DNA from: Joostella atrarenae
Lineage (GTDB): Bacteria > Bacteroidota > Bacteroidia > Flavobacteriales > Flavobacteriaceae
Direction: 5' to 3'
DNA: 64,000 nucleotides
Assembly: GCF_021764745.1 (NCBI RefSeq)
Contig: NZ_JAETXX010000003.1
Coordinates: 62,001-126,000, forward strand
Part shown: positions 1-8,099 of the stretch, in pieces
Layout of the letters: every line of letters starts with the position of its first letter
Numbering within the stretch: the first letter of the stretch is position 1
Translations under genes and position numbers: made by a program
The notes under the pieces: generated by a model
Seen by the model: the letters and a program-made list of their open reading frames with translations, nothing else
The model's database searches: none
What the model was told of the DNA's origin: nothing

Positions 1-233
1 GGAGTTTTCCTTTCATGCTTAATAAAGCCTCCATTTAACAGGCAAGCAACTTTTGTAGTACCATTTGTAGCAATCCATGTACCTCCCTTTTCTTCATCTA
101 TAGGCGCTTTTAACACTACATTTTTAGCGACCTTTATAGTTTGTGGAGGCAATGTCTTTCTATTTGGATCTTCATCTCGATTAGAAGTAAGGTAAAAACC
201 CTCTTTGGTAGGAATATAGCTTACTGTGCACAT
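1..233 (-). CDS. NRDE-family protein (TANGO2-like), 3' part cut off by the window
   Basis: Only the N-terminal 77 or so residues are present; the gene runs off the left edge. The protein begins MCTVSYIPT and reaches the signature TSNRDED within 22 residues, followed by GGTWIATN, the usual opening of the NRDE (formerly DUF833, TANGO2-related) family. An N-terminal Cys directly after Met is typical and suggests processing like Ntn hydrolases, but the bacterial role is not established. The ATG lies inside the last codons of the upstream DinB-like gene (13-base overlap, different frame), so the two are probably translationally coupled. Confidence 0.8.
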   Translation of the reverse strand, partial: MCTVSYIPTKEGFYLTSNRDEDPNRKTLPPQTIKVAKNVVLKAPIDEEKGGTWIATNGTTKVACLLNGGFIKHERKT

Positions 234-751
234 ATATTTTTATTTCTAATGGTAGAAACCGCAACCCCAACAGATTTATCCAAAGTAATAAGAGGGTCTA
301 ACGCTTTTATACCTATTTTAATAATTGCAAGATGATGTATTGTATGTTCGATATTATAAATGAGCTCTCTTTTAACAGAAGTTGCCACATCTATTTTATT
401 TAAAGAATCTAAAGTGCAATAACTCGTCTGTAGTACCAAGTCGACATTCAGGCTGAGTTTATTTACTTCTAATAAAATCTCATCTATTATTTTAATACAA
501 TATTCTGGTGATACTTCAAGTTCCGAATCACGCTCACGATTATCGTAATTAACAATTCCACTTTCAATGCCAATTAGTAGACATTGATAAAACTCTATAA
601 TATGACGAGCATGCATTCCTATTGAAGAATCGCTCAATAATGCTATAGGTTTTACAAATTGCTCTGAAGAAAGTTTTAGAATACTATTTTTAAGATGTAA
701 TAAATTTATTTTAACAGTGTCATGAATCATCGGACAGTTATATTTTAACAT
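221..751 (-). CDS. DinB/YfiT-like putative metal-binding protein
   Basis: A 176-residue, mostly helical protein. Two histidine clusters, HARHIIEFYQ near residue 47 and HTIHHLA near residue 136, match the spacing of the metal-binding histidines of the DinB four-helix bundle. Bacteroidota members often have no known substrate; relatives act as thiol-dependent transferases or metal hydrolases. The start could be the ATG at 751 or the one at 730 (MIHDTV). It overlaps the NRDE gene by 13 bases and probably forms a two-gene unit with it. The match is by motif only. Confidence 0.65.
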   Translation of the reverse strand: MLKYNCPMIHDTVKINLLHLKNSILKLSSEQFVKPIALLSDSSIGMHARHIIEFYQCLLIGIESGIVNYDNRERDSELEVSPEYCIKIIDEILLEVNKLSLNVDLVLQTSYCTLDSLNKIDVATSVKRELIYNIEHTIHHLAIIKIGIKALDPLITLDKSVGVAVSTIRNKNICAQ

Positions 752-792
752 AAGTGTTTCTAAAATTAGAATCCTTACATAATAAATTTACT

Positions 793-830
793 AAAAAAGG
801 GAGTTTGCAAATTTGCAAACTCCCTTTTTT
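793..830. terminator. Bidirectional rho-independent terminator
   Basis: A perfect 13-base inverted repeat (799-811 with 812-824) is flanked by an A-run on the left and a T-run on the right, so it can work in both directions. It sits directly after the DUF5606 gene and separates it from the DinB-like gene. Confidence 0.85.
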
Positions 831-852
831 ATCAACATACTTATAAAACGTA

Positions 853-1299
853 CTATTCTGAAGCTTTATCTGCAGTAACTTCCGCTGCTTTCTCTTCTTC
901 AGTTGTTTCTGCTTCGAAGTTGTTTAATCCTTTATCATGAAGTAAGTTATACCATTGTATTACTTTTTTAATATCACTAGGATATACTTTATCTTCATCA
1001 TAGTCAGGAAGTACTTCAAAAAAGTACTCTTCCAATTTTATTTTAGAATCTTTGTGACTAATGCTTGTTTTCTCTCCATTTTCTTTCTCCTTGATCTTAT
1101 TGAGAACATCACGAAGAGGAACTTCTTCCGTTAATGTATAGATGGCTATTTCTGAAAGTAAGCTAACGTTATTTCTTAAACCTACACTTATCTTCTTTCC
1201 ATCCAACAATGATTCAGCAACAAAACCTGATCTAGTTTGTGCCTTTAATTCATAAAGTCCTGGTTTCCCTGAAATGGCTAATATCTTATCTAAGCCCAT
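853..1299 (-). CDS. DUF5606 domain-containing protein
   Basis: This 148-residue protein begins MGLDKILAISGKPGLYEL, the conserved opening of the DUF5606 family found across Bacteroidota and usually encoded beside def. The first 45 residues look like a small beta domain (SGKPGLYELKAQTRSGF), followed by a helical part and an acidic, low-complexity tail (EAETTEEEKAAEVTADKASE). It follows def by 57 bases and ends at a strong terminator, so it is likely the last gene of that unit. Function is unknown; linkage to def and ruvX hints at a housekeeping role. Confidence 0.85.
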   Translation of the reverse strand: MGLDKILAISGKPGLYELKAQTRSGFVAESLLDGKKISVGLRNNVSLLSEIAIYTLTEEVPLRDVLNKIKEKENGEKTSISHKDSKIKLEEYFFEVLPDYDEDKVYPSDIKKVIQWYNLLHDKGLNNFEAETTEEEKAAEVTADKASE

Positions 1300-1356
1300 A
1301 AATTATAATTTTTTGAGATCGCAAATATCAATGCTTTGGTTATATTATCAAAACGT

Positions 1357-1947
1357 TTAACGTGCTTTTTTAGCATCTGGAAAACGCATTTTGTAATCTA
1401 TTCTTATTTTTCCTTTTGAAATATTAGTAAGCTTTCCTTTTAGAAGTCTTTTTTTAAGAGAAGACAGCTTATCTGTAAATAAAATTCCTTCAATATGATC
1501 GTATTCATGTTGAATTACTCGTGCAGCCAATCCATTATACTCCTCGACATGCTTATTAAAATCTGCATCGTAGTACTCAATTTTAATATTTGCTTTTCTA
1601 GAAATATCTTCACGGATATCTGGAATACTTAAACACCCTTCATTAAAAGCCCACTCCTCTCCAGTTTCTTCAACGATGGTAGGATTTATAAACGCCTTTT
1701 TGAGAGACCTAAGTGATTCTTTTTCTTCTTCTGAAAGATCATCATCATCAGCAAAAGCAGAAGCATCTATTACAAACAAACGTATTGGTAATCCTACCTG
1801 TGGTGCAGCTAAACCAACTCCATAAGCATTATACATGGTCTCGAACATACTATCAATAAGTTCGGCCAATTTAGGGTATTCTTGTGGAATGTCTTTAGCT
1901 ACCTTTCTTAGAACAGGATCACCATATGCTACAATTGGTAATATCAT
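1357..1947 (-). CDS. def: Peptide deformylase
   Basis: Removes the formyl group from the N-terminal methionine of new proteins, a cytoplasmic metalloenzyme. All three family motifs are present: GVGLAAPQVG at 43-52, EGCLS at 103-107 (metal-binding Cys) and HEYDH at 147-151 (two metal-binding His and catalytic Glu). At 196 residues it has the usual length; an acidic insert (ADDDDLSEEEKES) around residues 66-78 is typical of Bacteroidota versions. The promoter box TATTTTTG lies at 1971-1978, giving a short leader. Confidence 0.97.
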   Translation of the reverse strand: MILPIVAYGDPVLRKVAKDIPQEYPKLAELIDSMFETMYNAYGVGLAAPQVGLPIRLFVIDASAFADDDDLSEEEKESLRSLKKAFINPTIVEETGEEWAFNEGCLSIPDIREDISRKANIKIEYYDADFNKHVEEYNGLAARVIQHEYDHIEGILFTDKLSSLKKRLLKGKLTNISKGKIRIDYKMRFPDAKKAR

Positions 1948-1970
1948 AATAACTATTAAAATTAAGATTG

Positions 1971-1978
1971 CAAAAATA
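1971..1978 (-). promoter_or_regulatory. TAnnTTTG promoter box of def
   Basis: Read on the minus strand this is TATTTTTG, an exact match to the Bacteroidota -7 element, 23 bases before the def start codon. No clear -33 TTG at the expected distance. Confidence 0.5.
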
Positions 1979-2047
1979 CAAAGTAATTCTAATAATGCTA
2001 TGGAAAGTCGTAAAAGATGCCGATTTAATTACTAATTATATCGAAAG

Positions 2048-2479
2048 TTATTTAACGATTACCTTTTTTGTGGTTTGAAAACTAGAAGCTGAAACATTTA
2101 AAAAATAAACTCCTGTATCCATATCAGAGATACTAAAAGTAAATGTAGTACGTTCTGTTTCTAGCGTTTTTACCATTGTACCTGTAATATCGTAAAACGT
2201 TAATCGTTTTACTCCATTTCCAGCCATGTTAATATTTAACATATCTTTCTTATTAACTGGATTCGGGTAAACTTTTAATGAATCGTCTTGAACAGATTTT
2301 TCATCGTTGTAAAATGCTAACATACTTTCCAAAGACCATTGTGAGTCGTTTGGATTAGTGAGAGGGTTCGTGGTTAATGACTTTGTGTGGGGCACAATCA
2401 TTTCAACTTTATTCGCCATAAGAGGAAAAACAAGTTGCATAAAAAAGCATAAGATTAGGGTAATTCTCATTTCATTCAC
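2048..2479 (-). CDS. Small secreted protein with type IX secretion (Por) C-terminal sorting domain
   Basis: A 143-residue protein made of a signal peptide (RITLILCFFMQLVFPLMA), a roughly 45-residue linker and a type A T9SS sorting domain that fills residues 68-143: VYPNPVNKKDMLNI, then FYDITGTMVKTLE, then MDTGVYFLNVSA and a closing KKVIVK. The domain normally follows a large passenger; here almost nothing precedes it. It lies between ruvX and def on their strand but has its own promoter (TAACTTTG at 2538-2545). Either of two Met codons (2479 or 2470) could start it. Role unknown; it may be a tiny surface protein or a leftover of a larger one. Confidence 0.85.
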   Translation of the reverse strand: MNEMRITLILCFFMQLVFPLMANKVEMIVPHTKSLTTNPLTNPNDSQWSLESMLAFYNDEKSVQDDSLKVYPNPVNKKDMLNINMAGNGVKRLTFYDITGTMVKTLETERTTFTFSISDMDTGVYFLNVSASSFQTTKKVIVK

Positions 2480-2537
2480 TTTAATTTTTTGATTTAAAAA
2501 AGCCTGTTTAGGCGTATAATAATCTAATTATCAAACA

Positions 2538-2545
2538 CAAAGTTA
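2538..2545 (-). promoter_or_regulatory. TAnnTTTG promoter box of the small T9SS protein
   Basis: Minus-strand TAACTTTG matches the Bacteroidota -7 element exactly and sits about 58 bases before the start codon. Confidence 0.5.
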
Positions 2546-2606
2546 ATAAAAAATGAGTACGAATTTAAATTCTACCTAAAATAAATATCAATTATATGCA
2601 AATAGT

Positions 2607-3017
2607 TTATTTACTATAAAGGTAAGATTGTAAAATTACTGTAGCGCTTACCTCATCCAGTAACTCTTTATTACGGCGTTGTTTTTTCTTCACACCACCA
2701 TCTATCATACTTTGAAAAGCAATTTTAGAAGTAAAACGCTCATCAACGCGTTCTATGGGAAGATTAGGAAAACTTGCTCTTATTTTCTCTATATAAGTAA
2801 CAATTACTTGCTCTACATCAGAAAATTCATTGTTTAAACGTTTAGGTTGCCCAACAACTATTAACTCAACATTTTCTTTTTCTGTATATTCTTTCAAAAA
2901 TGATAATAACTCTGGAGTCTTAACTGTTGTTAAACCGGAAGCAATAATCTGAAGCTCATCTGTGACTGCTATTCCCGTTCGCTTTTCACCAAAATCTATT
3001 GCTAAAATTCTACCCAT
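2607..3017 (-). CDS. ruvX: Putative Holliday junction resolvase RuvX (YqgF)
   Basis: An RNase H-fold nuclease of the YqgF/RuvX family, linked to 16S rRNA maturation or junction resolution. It begins MGRILAIDFGEKRTGIAVTD, with the first catalytic Asp in IDFG; VVGQPKRLN and VDERFTS follow, and the C-terminal DEVSATVILQSYL supplies the last acidic residue. The ATG at 3017 is preferred over a longer frame starting at a TTG at 3035, because that TTG lies inside the promoter box at 3033-3040. Length (136 residues) is standard. Confidence 0.92.
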   Translation of the reverse strand: MGRILAIDFGEKRTGIAVTDELQIIASGLTTVKTPELLSFLKEYTEKENVELIVVGQPKRLNNEFSDVEQVIVTYIEKIRASFPNLPIERVDERFTSKIAFQSMIDGGVKKKQRRNKELLDEVSATVILQSYLYSK

Positions 3018-3032
3018 TATAGATGTTTTGTA

Positions 3033-3040
3033 CAAAAATA
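3033..3040 (-). promoter_or_regulatory. TAnnTTTG promoter box of ruvX
   Basis: Minus-strand TATTTTTG, 15 bases before the ruvX ATG. It decides the start by excluding the upstream in-frame TTG. Confidence 0.5.
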
Positions 3041-3169
3041 ACCTTTTAAATAGAGTTAATACTTAAATAGTAGTTATTAATACGATCAAAATCACAATGT
3101 GGTTTTTAAAACAAAATGTTATAAAATGTTATAGTTGTAAAATAGTAAGGGAAATAGAAGGAACAGTTT

Positions 3170-3177
3170 TATATTTG
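3170..3177 (+). promoter_or_regulatory. TAnnTTTG promoter box of dapD
   Basis: TATATTTG, an exact match to the Bacteroidota -7 element, 19 bases before the dapD ATG. Confidence 0.55.
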
Positions 3178-3196
3178 CAACAAAATTTTAGTTTAC

Positions 3197-4012
3197 ATGA
3201 ACGAGATACGTACAATCATAGAAAATGCCTGGGAAAACAGGGACTTATTAAAAGACGAAAATACAGTAAAAACTATTCGAGAAGTTGTTTCTTTATTAGA
3301 CGAAGGAAAACTTCGTGTTGCAGAACCTACAGAAGATGGGTGGCAAGTAAACGAATGGGTGAAAAAAGCTGTTGTTTTATATTTCCCAATTCAAAAAATG
3401 GAGACTTTAGAAGTTGGACCTTTAGAGTTTCATGATAAAATTCCATTAAAGAGAAACTATGCAGAAAAAGGGATTCGTGTAGTTCCAGCTGCTGTTGCAA
3501 GACATGGAGCTTATATTTCTGCTGGTACGATATTAATGCCTAGTTATGTAAATATTGGTGCTTATGTAGATGAAGGTACTATGGTAGATACATGGGCAAC
3601 AGTAGGAAGTTGTGCACAAATTGGTAAAAACGTTCACTTAAGTGGCGGTGTTGGTATCGGCGGGGTTTTAGAACCGTTACAAGCTGCGCCTGTTATCATT
3701 GAAGACAATGCTTTTATTGGTTCTAGATGTATTGTTGTTGAAGGAATCCGTGTAGAGAAAGAAGCTGTTTTAGGAGCTAATGTTGTATTAACCGGTTCTA
3801 CAAAAATTATTGATGTTACTGGAGATGAACCTGTAGAAATCAAAGGATATGTTCCTGCTAGATCGGTTGTTATCCCTGGAAGTTATACTAAAAAATTTCC
3901 AGCTGGAGAGTTTAATGTTCCTTGTGCATTAATTATCGGTAAACGTAAAGAAAGTACAAATAAGAAAACATCATTAAACGATGCACTACGTGAATACGAT
4001 GTTGCTGTTTAA
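3197..4012 (+). CDS. dapD: 2,3,4,5-tetrahydropyridine-2,6-dicarboxylate N-succinyltransferase
   Basis: Catalyses the succinyl-CoA-dependent step of lysine and diaminopimelate synthesis. The 271-residue protein has an N-terminal helical domain, then hexapeptide repeats forming a left-handed beta helix (about residues 100-230) with the family pattern DEGTMVDTWATVGSCAQIG and HLSGGVGIGGVLEP. A downstream gene at 54.5-55.4 kb supplies dapA for the same pathway. It is monocistronic: own promoter box at 3170 and a strong terminator at 4041-4079. Confidence 0.96.
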   Translation: MNEIRTIIENAWENRDLLKDENTVKTIREVVSLLDEGKLRVAEPTEDGWQVNEWVKKAVVLYFPIQKMETLEVGPLEFHDKIPLKRNYAEKGIRVVPAAVARHGAYISAGTILMPSYVNIGAYVDEGTMVDTWATVGSCAQIGKNVHLSGGVGIGGVLEPLQAAPVIIEDNAFIGSRCIVVEGIRVEKEAVLGANVVLTGSTKIIDVTGDEPVEIKGYVPARSVVIPGSYTKKFPAGEFNVPCALIIGKRKESTNKKTSLNDALREYDVAV

Positions 4013-4040
4013 TTAGTTTTTCAATAATATACAACCTTAA

Positions 4041-4079
4041 AAATCCAAACCTTTTTTTATAAGAGGTTTGGATTTTTTT
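4041..4079 (+). terminator. Rho-independent terminator after dapD
   Basis: Twelve-base stem (4041-4052 with 4064-4075), 11-base loop, then a T-run. Confidence 0.85.
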
Positions 4080-4118
4080 ATGTTCTTTGAAGACAATATC
4101 TTTACAAAAATTTAAAGT

Positions 4119-4880
4119 TTGAGCACAGTAAAAAAATTATCTGCGGTTATTATAACCTACAACGAGGCCAATTATATTAAAGATTGTATTGAAAGTGTTC
4201 TTTTTGCTGATGAAATTATCGTTGTAGATTCTTTTAGTACTGATGGAACTTGGGAATATCTTGAAAGTCACCCCAAAGTTACTGCCATTCAACATCCATT
4301 TGAAGATTTTACAAAACAAAAATCATACGCTTTAAGCTTAGCTAAAAATGATTGGGTATATTTTTTTGATGCTGATGAAAGAGTTACTCCAAAGCTAGAG
4401 AAGGAAATAAATTCTATTATTAATAATCCTGAGTCTAATGATGCCTATTGGAATTATAGAATCTTCATGTTTAAAAACAAACGCTTATATTTTAGTGGAT
4501 GGCAAACTGATAAAGTATATCGTCTATTTAAAAAGAGTAAATGTAAGTTTATAAACGAAAGGATTGTTCATGAAACTCTAAAGGTTAACGGCTCTGAAGG
4601 ATTTTTAAAAGAAAAACTAATTCATTATTCTTATAAAGACTATGATGATTATAAGGGTAAAATGCTTAAATATGGCCGTTTAAAAGCTAAAGAATCCTTT
4701 CTAAAAGGTAAAAAATGGAATATCTTTCAGCAATTCTTACGTCCTTCTTGGAAATTTTTCAACCACTACATAATAAGGTTTGGAATTCTAGACGGCACTA
4801 AAGGAATTACCATTTGCTATTTAAATGCTCTAGGAGTGTATGAGCGTTTTCGAGAGCTTAAAAGGTTAACAAAATGTTAA
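4119..4880 (+). CDS. Family 2 glycosyltransferase (WaaE/KdtX-like)
   Basis: A 253-residue GT-A enzyme that probably adds a sugar to lipopolysaccharide core or another envelope glycan. The N-terminal strand LSAVIITYNEANYI is the nucleotide-binding start of GT2, VVDSFSTDGT follows, and the metal-binding DADER is at 84-88. The pattern WNYRIFMFKN, SGWQTDKVYRLF and the VHETLKV stretch resembles the WaaE/KdtX group. The first codon is TTG at 4119: no ATG precedes the conserved first strand, so a non-ATG start is needed. A near-consensus box TATCTTTA lies about 15-22 bases upstream. Confidence 0.85.
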   Translation: MSTVKKLSAVIITYNEANYIKDCIESVLFADEIIVVDSFSTDGTWEYLESHPKVTAIQHPFEDFTKQKSYALSLAKNDWVYFFDADERVTPKLEKEINSIINNPESNDAYWNYRIFMFKNKRLYFSGWQTDKVYRLFKKSKCKFINERIVHETLKVNGSEGFLKEKLIHYSYKDYDDYKGKMLKYGRLKAKESFLKGKKWNIFQQFLRPSWKFFNHYIIRFGILDGTKGITICYLNALGVYERFRELKRLTKC

Positions 4881-4919
4881 CAAAAGAATAAAATACAAGT
4901 TTATTTAGTGAAAATATTC

Positions 4920-4927
4920 TACATTTG
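4920..4927 (+). promoter_or_regulatory. TAnnTTTG promoter box of the lipoprotein gene
   Basis: TACATTTG exactly matches the -7 element and lies 28 bases before the ATG at 4956. Confidence 0.5.
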
Positions 4928-4955
4928 AAATATTAACCATTAAATTATACTTATT

Positions 4956-5891
4956 ATGAAAAAAATTTTTTTTAGCCTAATTATTATCTCGTTTCTATCA
5001 TGCGAAAGTGAGAGTTTAAAAGAGGATTCGATCTCTGTTGAAAGTTATAGTTCAAAAATGAAAGTATTTGACAGTTGGGTAGAATTCTCTGAAACTATGC
5101 AAAGTTTGCTTAAATTTCAATCTGATGAAGAATTTTTAGATTGGCTATCAGAACAAGATTATAATTCCTACTATAATATCGCTTTTGATCCAAAAAGTAC
5201 CGAATTAGAGACGACTGATAACCTTTCTATTGAGTTACTTGCTATTTTTAATGAATCTTTAAAATTTAAAGTCGGTAATGAAATTATAAACTTTAAAAAC
5301 AATGAATTTTATTCTACTAACTTATTAAATAATGAAGAAGAACTATCCACTAATATTCAAATTATAGAATTTTCTGAAGATGGAGAAACAATAGATAAAT
5401 CACTATCAGACAGAACCTATTTAAGTACAGGTGAAACAGGAAGAAGCTATAAAGACTTCACTAGACAAGCATATAGAAAATGTAGTAATAATAGTTTAGT
5501 TCTTGGTAAATCTTCGAGACCAATGAGGTTTTATCAACAATTGAAAGGACTATATTTTTCTGGAACGATGGCTCTTTATGTCGAAACTAAGCTCTTTTTC
5601 AGAAATAGTAAGAATGATTTAAGTTATGCGGAAAAAGAAGAAAGAACTTACACATATGACATACATGGAACTGTAGGTATAAATGGAGGCTTATATTCTA
5701 ATTACCAAGAAGTCCCTATAAATATAAATGCCACAGTATCATGTACTAGATCTAAATGGAATAGGTTTCTAATTGCAGATACATTTACAAATGGACCAAA
5801 ACAATGGAATATAAATTTAAATGGTACAATAACACATTACATTAATGGAGATGCCTCATACAATAAATGGTATGCTAATTGTAATTGGTAA
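4956..5891 (+). CDS. Unrecognised lipoprotein
   Basis: I do not recognise the family. The 311-residue product has a short lipoprotein signal (FFSLIIISFLSC, Cys16 as the lipidation site) followed by an acidic ESESLKEDS stretch, which in Bacteroidota often directs surface exposure. The N-terminal half is helical with an FxSxEEFLDWL-like pattern (SDEEFLDWLSEQDYNSYYN). The C-terminal half is rich in aromatic and beta-forming residues and has three Cys (CSNNS, VSCTRSKW and the near-terminal NCNW) that may form disulfides. It has its own promoter and terminator and stands beside a decayed locus, so it may be accessory DNA. Confidence 0.75.
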   Translation: MKKIFFSLIIISFLSCESESLKEDSISVESYSSKMKVFDSWVEFSETMQSLLKFQSDEEFLDWLSEQDYNSYYNIAFDPKSTELETTDNLSIELLAIFNESLKFKVGNEIINFKNNEFYSTNLLNNEEELSTNIQIIEFSEDGETIDKSLSDRTYLSTGETGRSYKDFTRQAYRKCSNNSLVLGKSSRPMRFYQQLKGLYFSGTMALYVETKLFFRNSKNDLSYAEKEERTYTYDIHGTVGINGGLYSNYQEVPININATVSCTRSKWNRFLIADTFTNGPKQWNINLNGTITHYINGDASYNKWYANCNW

Positions 5892-5924
5892 TCCTAATAC
5901 TACACAGTAAATGTTAAAAAAATC

Positions 5925-5966
5925 AGAAGGGTACAACATAAATAAAGTTGTACCCTTCTATTTTTT
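5925..5966. terminator. Terminator, stem of 13 pairs
   Basis: A 13-base stem (5925-5937 with 5947-5959) with an A-run before and a T-run after it. It ends the lipoprotein gene on the plus strand and also lies just past the last stop codon of the decayed minus-strand frames (5971). Confidence 0.85.
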
Positions 5967-5970
5967 CAAT

Positions 5971-6995
5971 TTAGCCTTCCCACCAATATAGATTAGTATT
6001 CTAAATACTCTTACATGTTTCAAAAGAAATATCAAAAGATACGGTAAGCTCTTTCCCTATAATTTTACCCACATTTGGTGACGAAAGCGTACTTAATATT
6101 AAATTTTCAGGCAAGATGACAGATCTAATGAAGGTTATTTTTATTATTAAAAGCTTTGCAAATATGATTCATGTAAATTACATAAGTTTTATTTTCCCAC
6201 AATACATTAGCCATTACTGTTCCTTAATAACTACAATCTATACACTTAATTATCACTCAGTAGCAAATACTCTTTTCAAAATTAAGTCTATTCAATAAAG
6301 TTAACTAACAGTGCCTTAGAATAACTTAAATTATTGTACTTCTAAATAAATAAATATATTTTTCAAAAGGAATCATAATCATCCTTGCCTAACCACACTT
6401 CAGAAGTTTTTTATTTATATACACCTATAAGACCTACGGCTTCTGTATATCTATCTATTTTTATTCTTTATATTATTTTAAATAAATACTCATTTCTTCT
6501 TGATGTATCACCATTGCAACAACACTGTATAAATCCTTCAATAAAATACTTAGGTCTGTTTCTATTATAAGTCACTAAACAAACAGCCCTTAAAAGTAAT
6601 GCTTCTATTTATCCATAATAACACTATGAAGTCATCTTAAAATACTATTAAAAATAAGTTAACTGATTAGTATTGTATAATACTCGAAATTAATAGTTTT
6701 ACCCCTTATTACACTGACATTATATAACTATTCTTTGACACTGTTTCTATTGCCTTAATATGAAAGACACACTCTCCATTACCTATATCAGATAGAACTT
6801 GTAAATATCATTAGCTTATACATTTTCTTTTATCATTTTTACTTTTATAGTACTATAAAAGTAAATTTTAAAGCTAGATAAACATAATTATTACTAAAAT
6901 CATACTTTTAGAAAATAAAACTCATCCCCTTCCTCAATATTCAAATATTTACGCTTCTAAACATACAACCCACTTTGAACTAAGCGTCTTTAATT
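5971..6995 (-). pseudogene. Decayed protein-coding locus, family not recognised
   Basis: No intact gene lies between 5892 and 7142, but minus-strand reading frames look like fragments of a protein, in order: RKYLNIEEGDEFYFLKV (stop 6900-6902), a stretch containing LSDIGNGECVFHIKAIETVS (stop 6709-6711), RPKYFIEGFIQ through RYTEAVGLIGVYK (stop 6411-6413), and a last piece with LPENLILSTLSSPNVG then KELTVSFDISFE ending at stops 6001 and 5971. Frames alternate, so several frameshifts and stops would be needed. The final stop abuts a terminator that fits a minus-strand transcript. This is inference from amino-acid texture, not a database match. Confidence 0.4.
6838..6865. repeat. 28-base perfect palindrome
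   Basis: Two 14-base arms with no spacer, centred on agtact at 6849-6854, inside the decayed region. It is AT-rich and could be a relic terminator or a protein-binding site; nothing decides. Confidence 0.6.
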
Positions 6996-7142
6996 TGTAT
7001 TGCAAACTATATGCTTAAATATCACAATTTCTTGGCTTAAGGAAAGCTTCATAATGTTTCCCCTTATGGAATAAAAAACTCAGAAAGTATATAGATAATT
7101 GCATTATTTTTATTCTCTTAGGTATACATACAAAATCAATAA

Positions 7143-8084
7143 CTATAAAAACTTCTCTCGGTACCATTCCACTTGCGCTTCTAATCCAGCTTCAAAACTA
7201 GTTTCTGGCTCATAAGCCAATAACTTTCTAGCCTTATCTATCAATGCAGTAGTACGTAATTGATCTCCTGGACGCGGTGGAGTAACTTCTATTTTTGCCT
7301 TAAGACCTATTATTTTTTCAATAAGTTCAATTCCTTGCTGGGTAGTATATTCAATATCAGATCCTATATTAATAATCTCTCCATTTATTTTTTTCTCCTT
7401 CCCTATCACAGCAGCCATTCCCTTTACAATATCTCCAACATACGTAAAACTCCGAGAATGCTTTTCGCTTCCTTTAAAAAGAGGAAATTCTGTCTGATCG
7501 TAAATAGATTTGATCAACTTTGTATATAACTTTTCTGGACGTTCTCTTGGTCCATAAACTGAATATAATCTTAAAGAACAAGCATTTAATTTACCCGCAC
7601 GTTGTTCTCCTAAAGCCAGTTGCTCTGCAGCTAATTTTGTAGTTCCATAATAGGAAACCGGCATCGGAACAGCTGTTTCCGGTAAAGTTGCTTCTTTCCC
7701 ATAAATAGAAGACGTTGCAATGTTAACAAACAATTTAAGATTAGGAGATGTTTCTTTTACCCAATTTAATAAATTCTGAGTAGCAAAAATATTATTCTGA
7801 ACATACTCATTTAAACTTGTAGTTGCAGAAATACCAGGCTGTGCAGCAAAATGAAATATATAATCGAAATCTGTTGGGAGCTTTTCTTTTAAGGCATCAT
7901 TTAAATCTACCTCTATAAAAATAACACCGGCTTTTTCAATATCTATTAAATTAAGTTTCTTTAATGCAGGATCATAATACGAAGAAAAATTATCGACCCC
8001 ATACACTTGGTGACCTTCATTTGCAAAATATTCTGCGGTATGAGAACCTATAAAACCAACTGCACCTGTTACTAATATTTTCAT
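7143..8084 (-). CDS. NAD-dependent sugar-nucleotide epimerase (UDP-glucuronate 4-epimerase-like)
   Basis: An extended short-chain dehydrogenase of 313 residues. It has the NAD-binding TGAVGFIG at 6-13, Asp31 for the NAD ribose, and the catalytic YxxxK pair Tyr146/Lys150 (SYYGTTK). The segment VDNFSSYYDPALKKLNL resembles UDP-glucuronate and UDP-glucose 4-epimerases, and RLYSVYGPRERPEK is the usual substrate loop. It probably supplies an activated sugar to the neighbouring glycosyltransferases. It follows the DUF4254 gene by about 15 bases on the same strand, so the two are likely co-transcribed. The precise substrate cannot be read from sequence. Confidence 0.88.
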   Translation of the reverse strand: MKILVTGAVGFIGSHTAEYFANEGHQVYGVDNFSSYYDPALKKLNLIDIEKAGVIFIEVDLNDALKEKLPTDFDYIFHFAAQPGISATTSLNEYVQNNIFATQNLLNWVKETSPNLKLFVNIATSSIYGKEATLPETAVPMPVSYYGTTKLAAEQLALGEQRAGKLNACSLRLYSVYGPRERPEKLYTKLIKSIYDQTEFPLFKGSEKHSRSFTYVGDIVKGMAAVIGKEKKINGEIINIGSDIEYTTQQGIELIEKIIGLKAKIEVTPPRPGDQLRTTALIDKARKLLAYEPETSFEAGLEAQVEWYREKFL

Positions 8085-8099
8085 TATCTATCCGAAAAA

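Noticed and set aside
6116-6570. Two small plus-strand reading frames of about 60 codons in the gene-free stretch
   Set aside because: Low-complexity hydrophobic translations, no promoter box, no conservation signal; the minus strand explains the region better.
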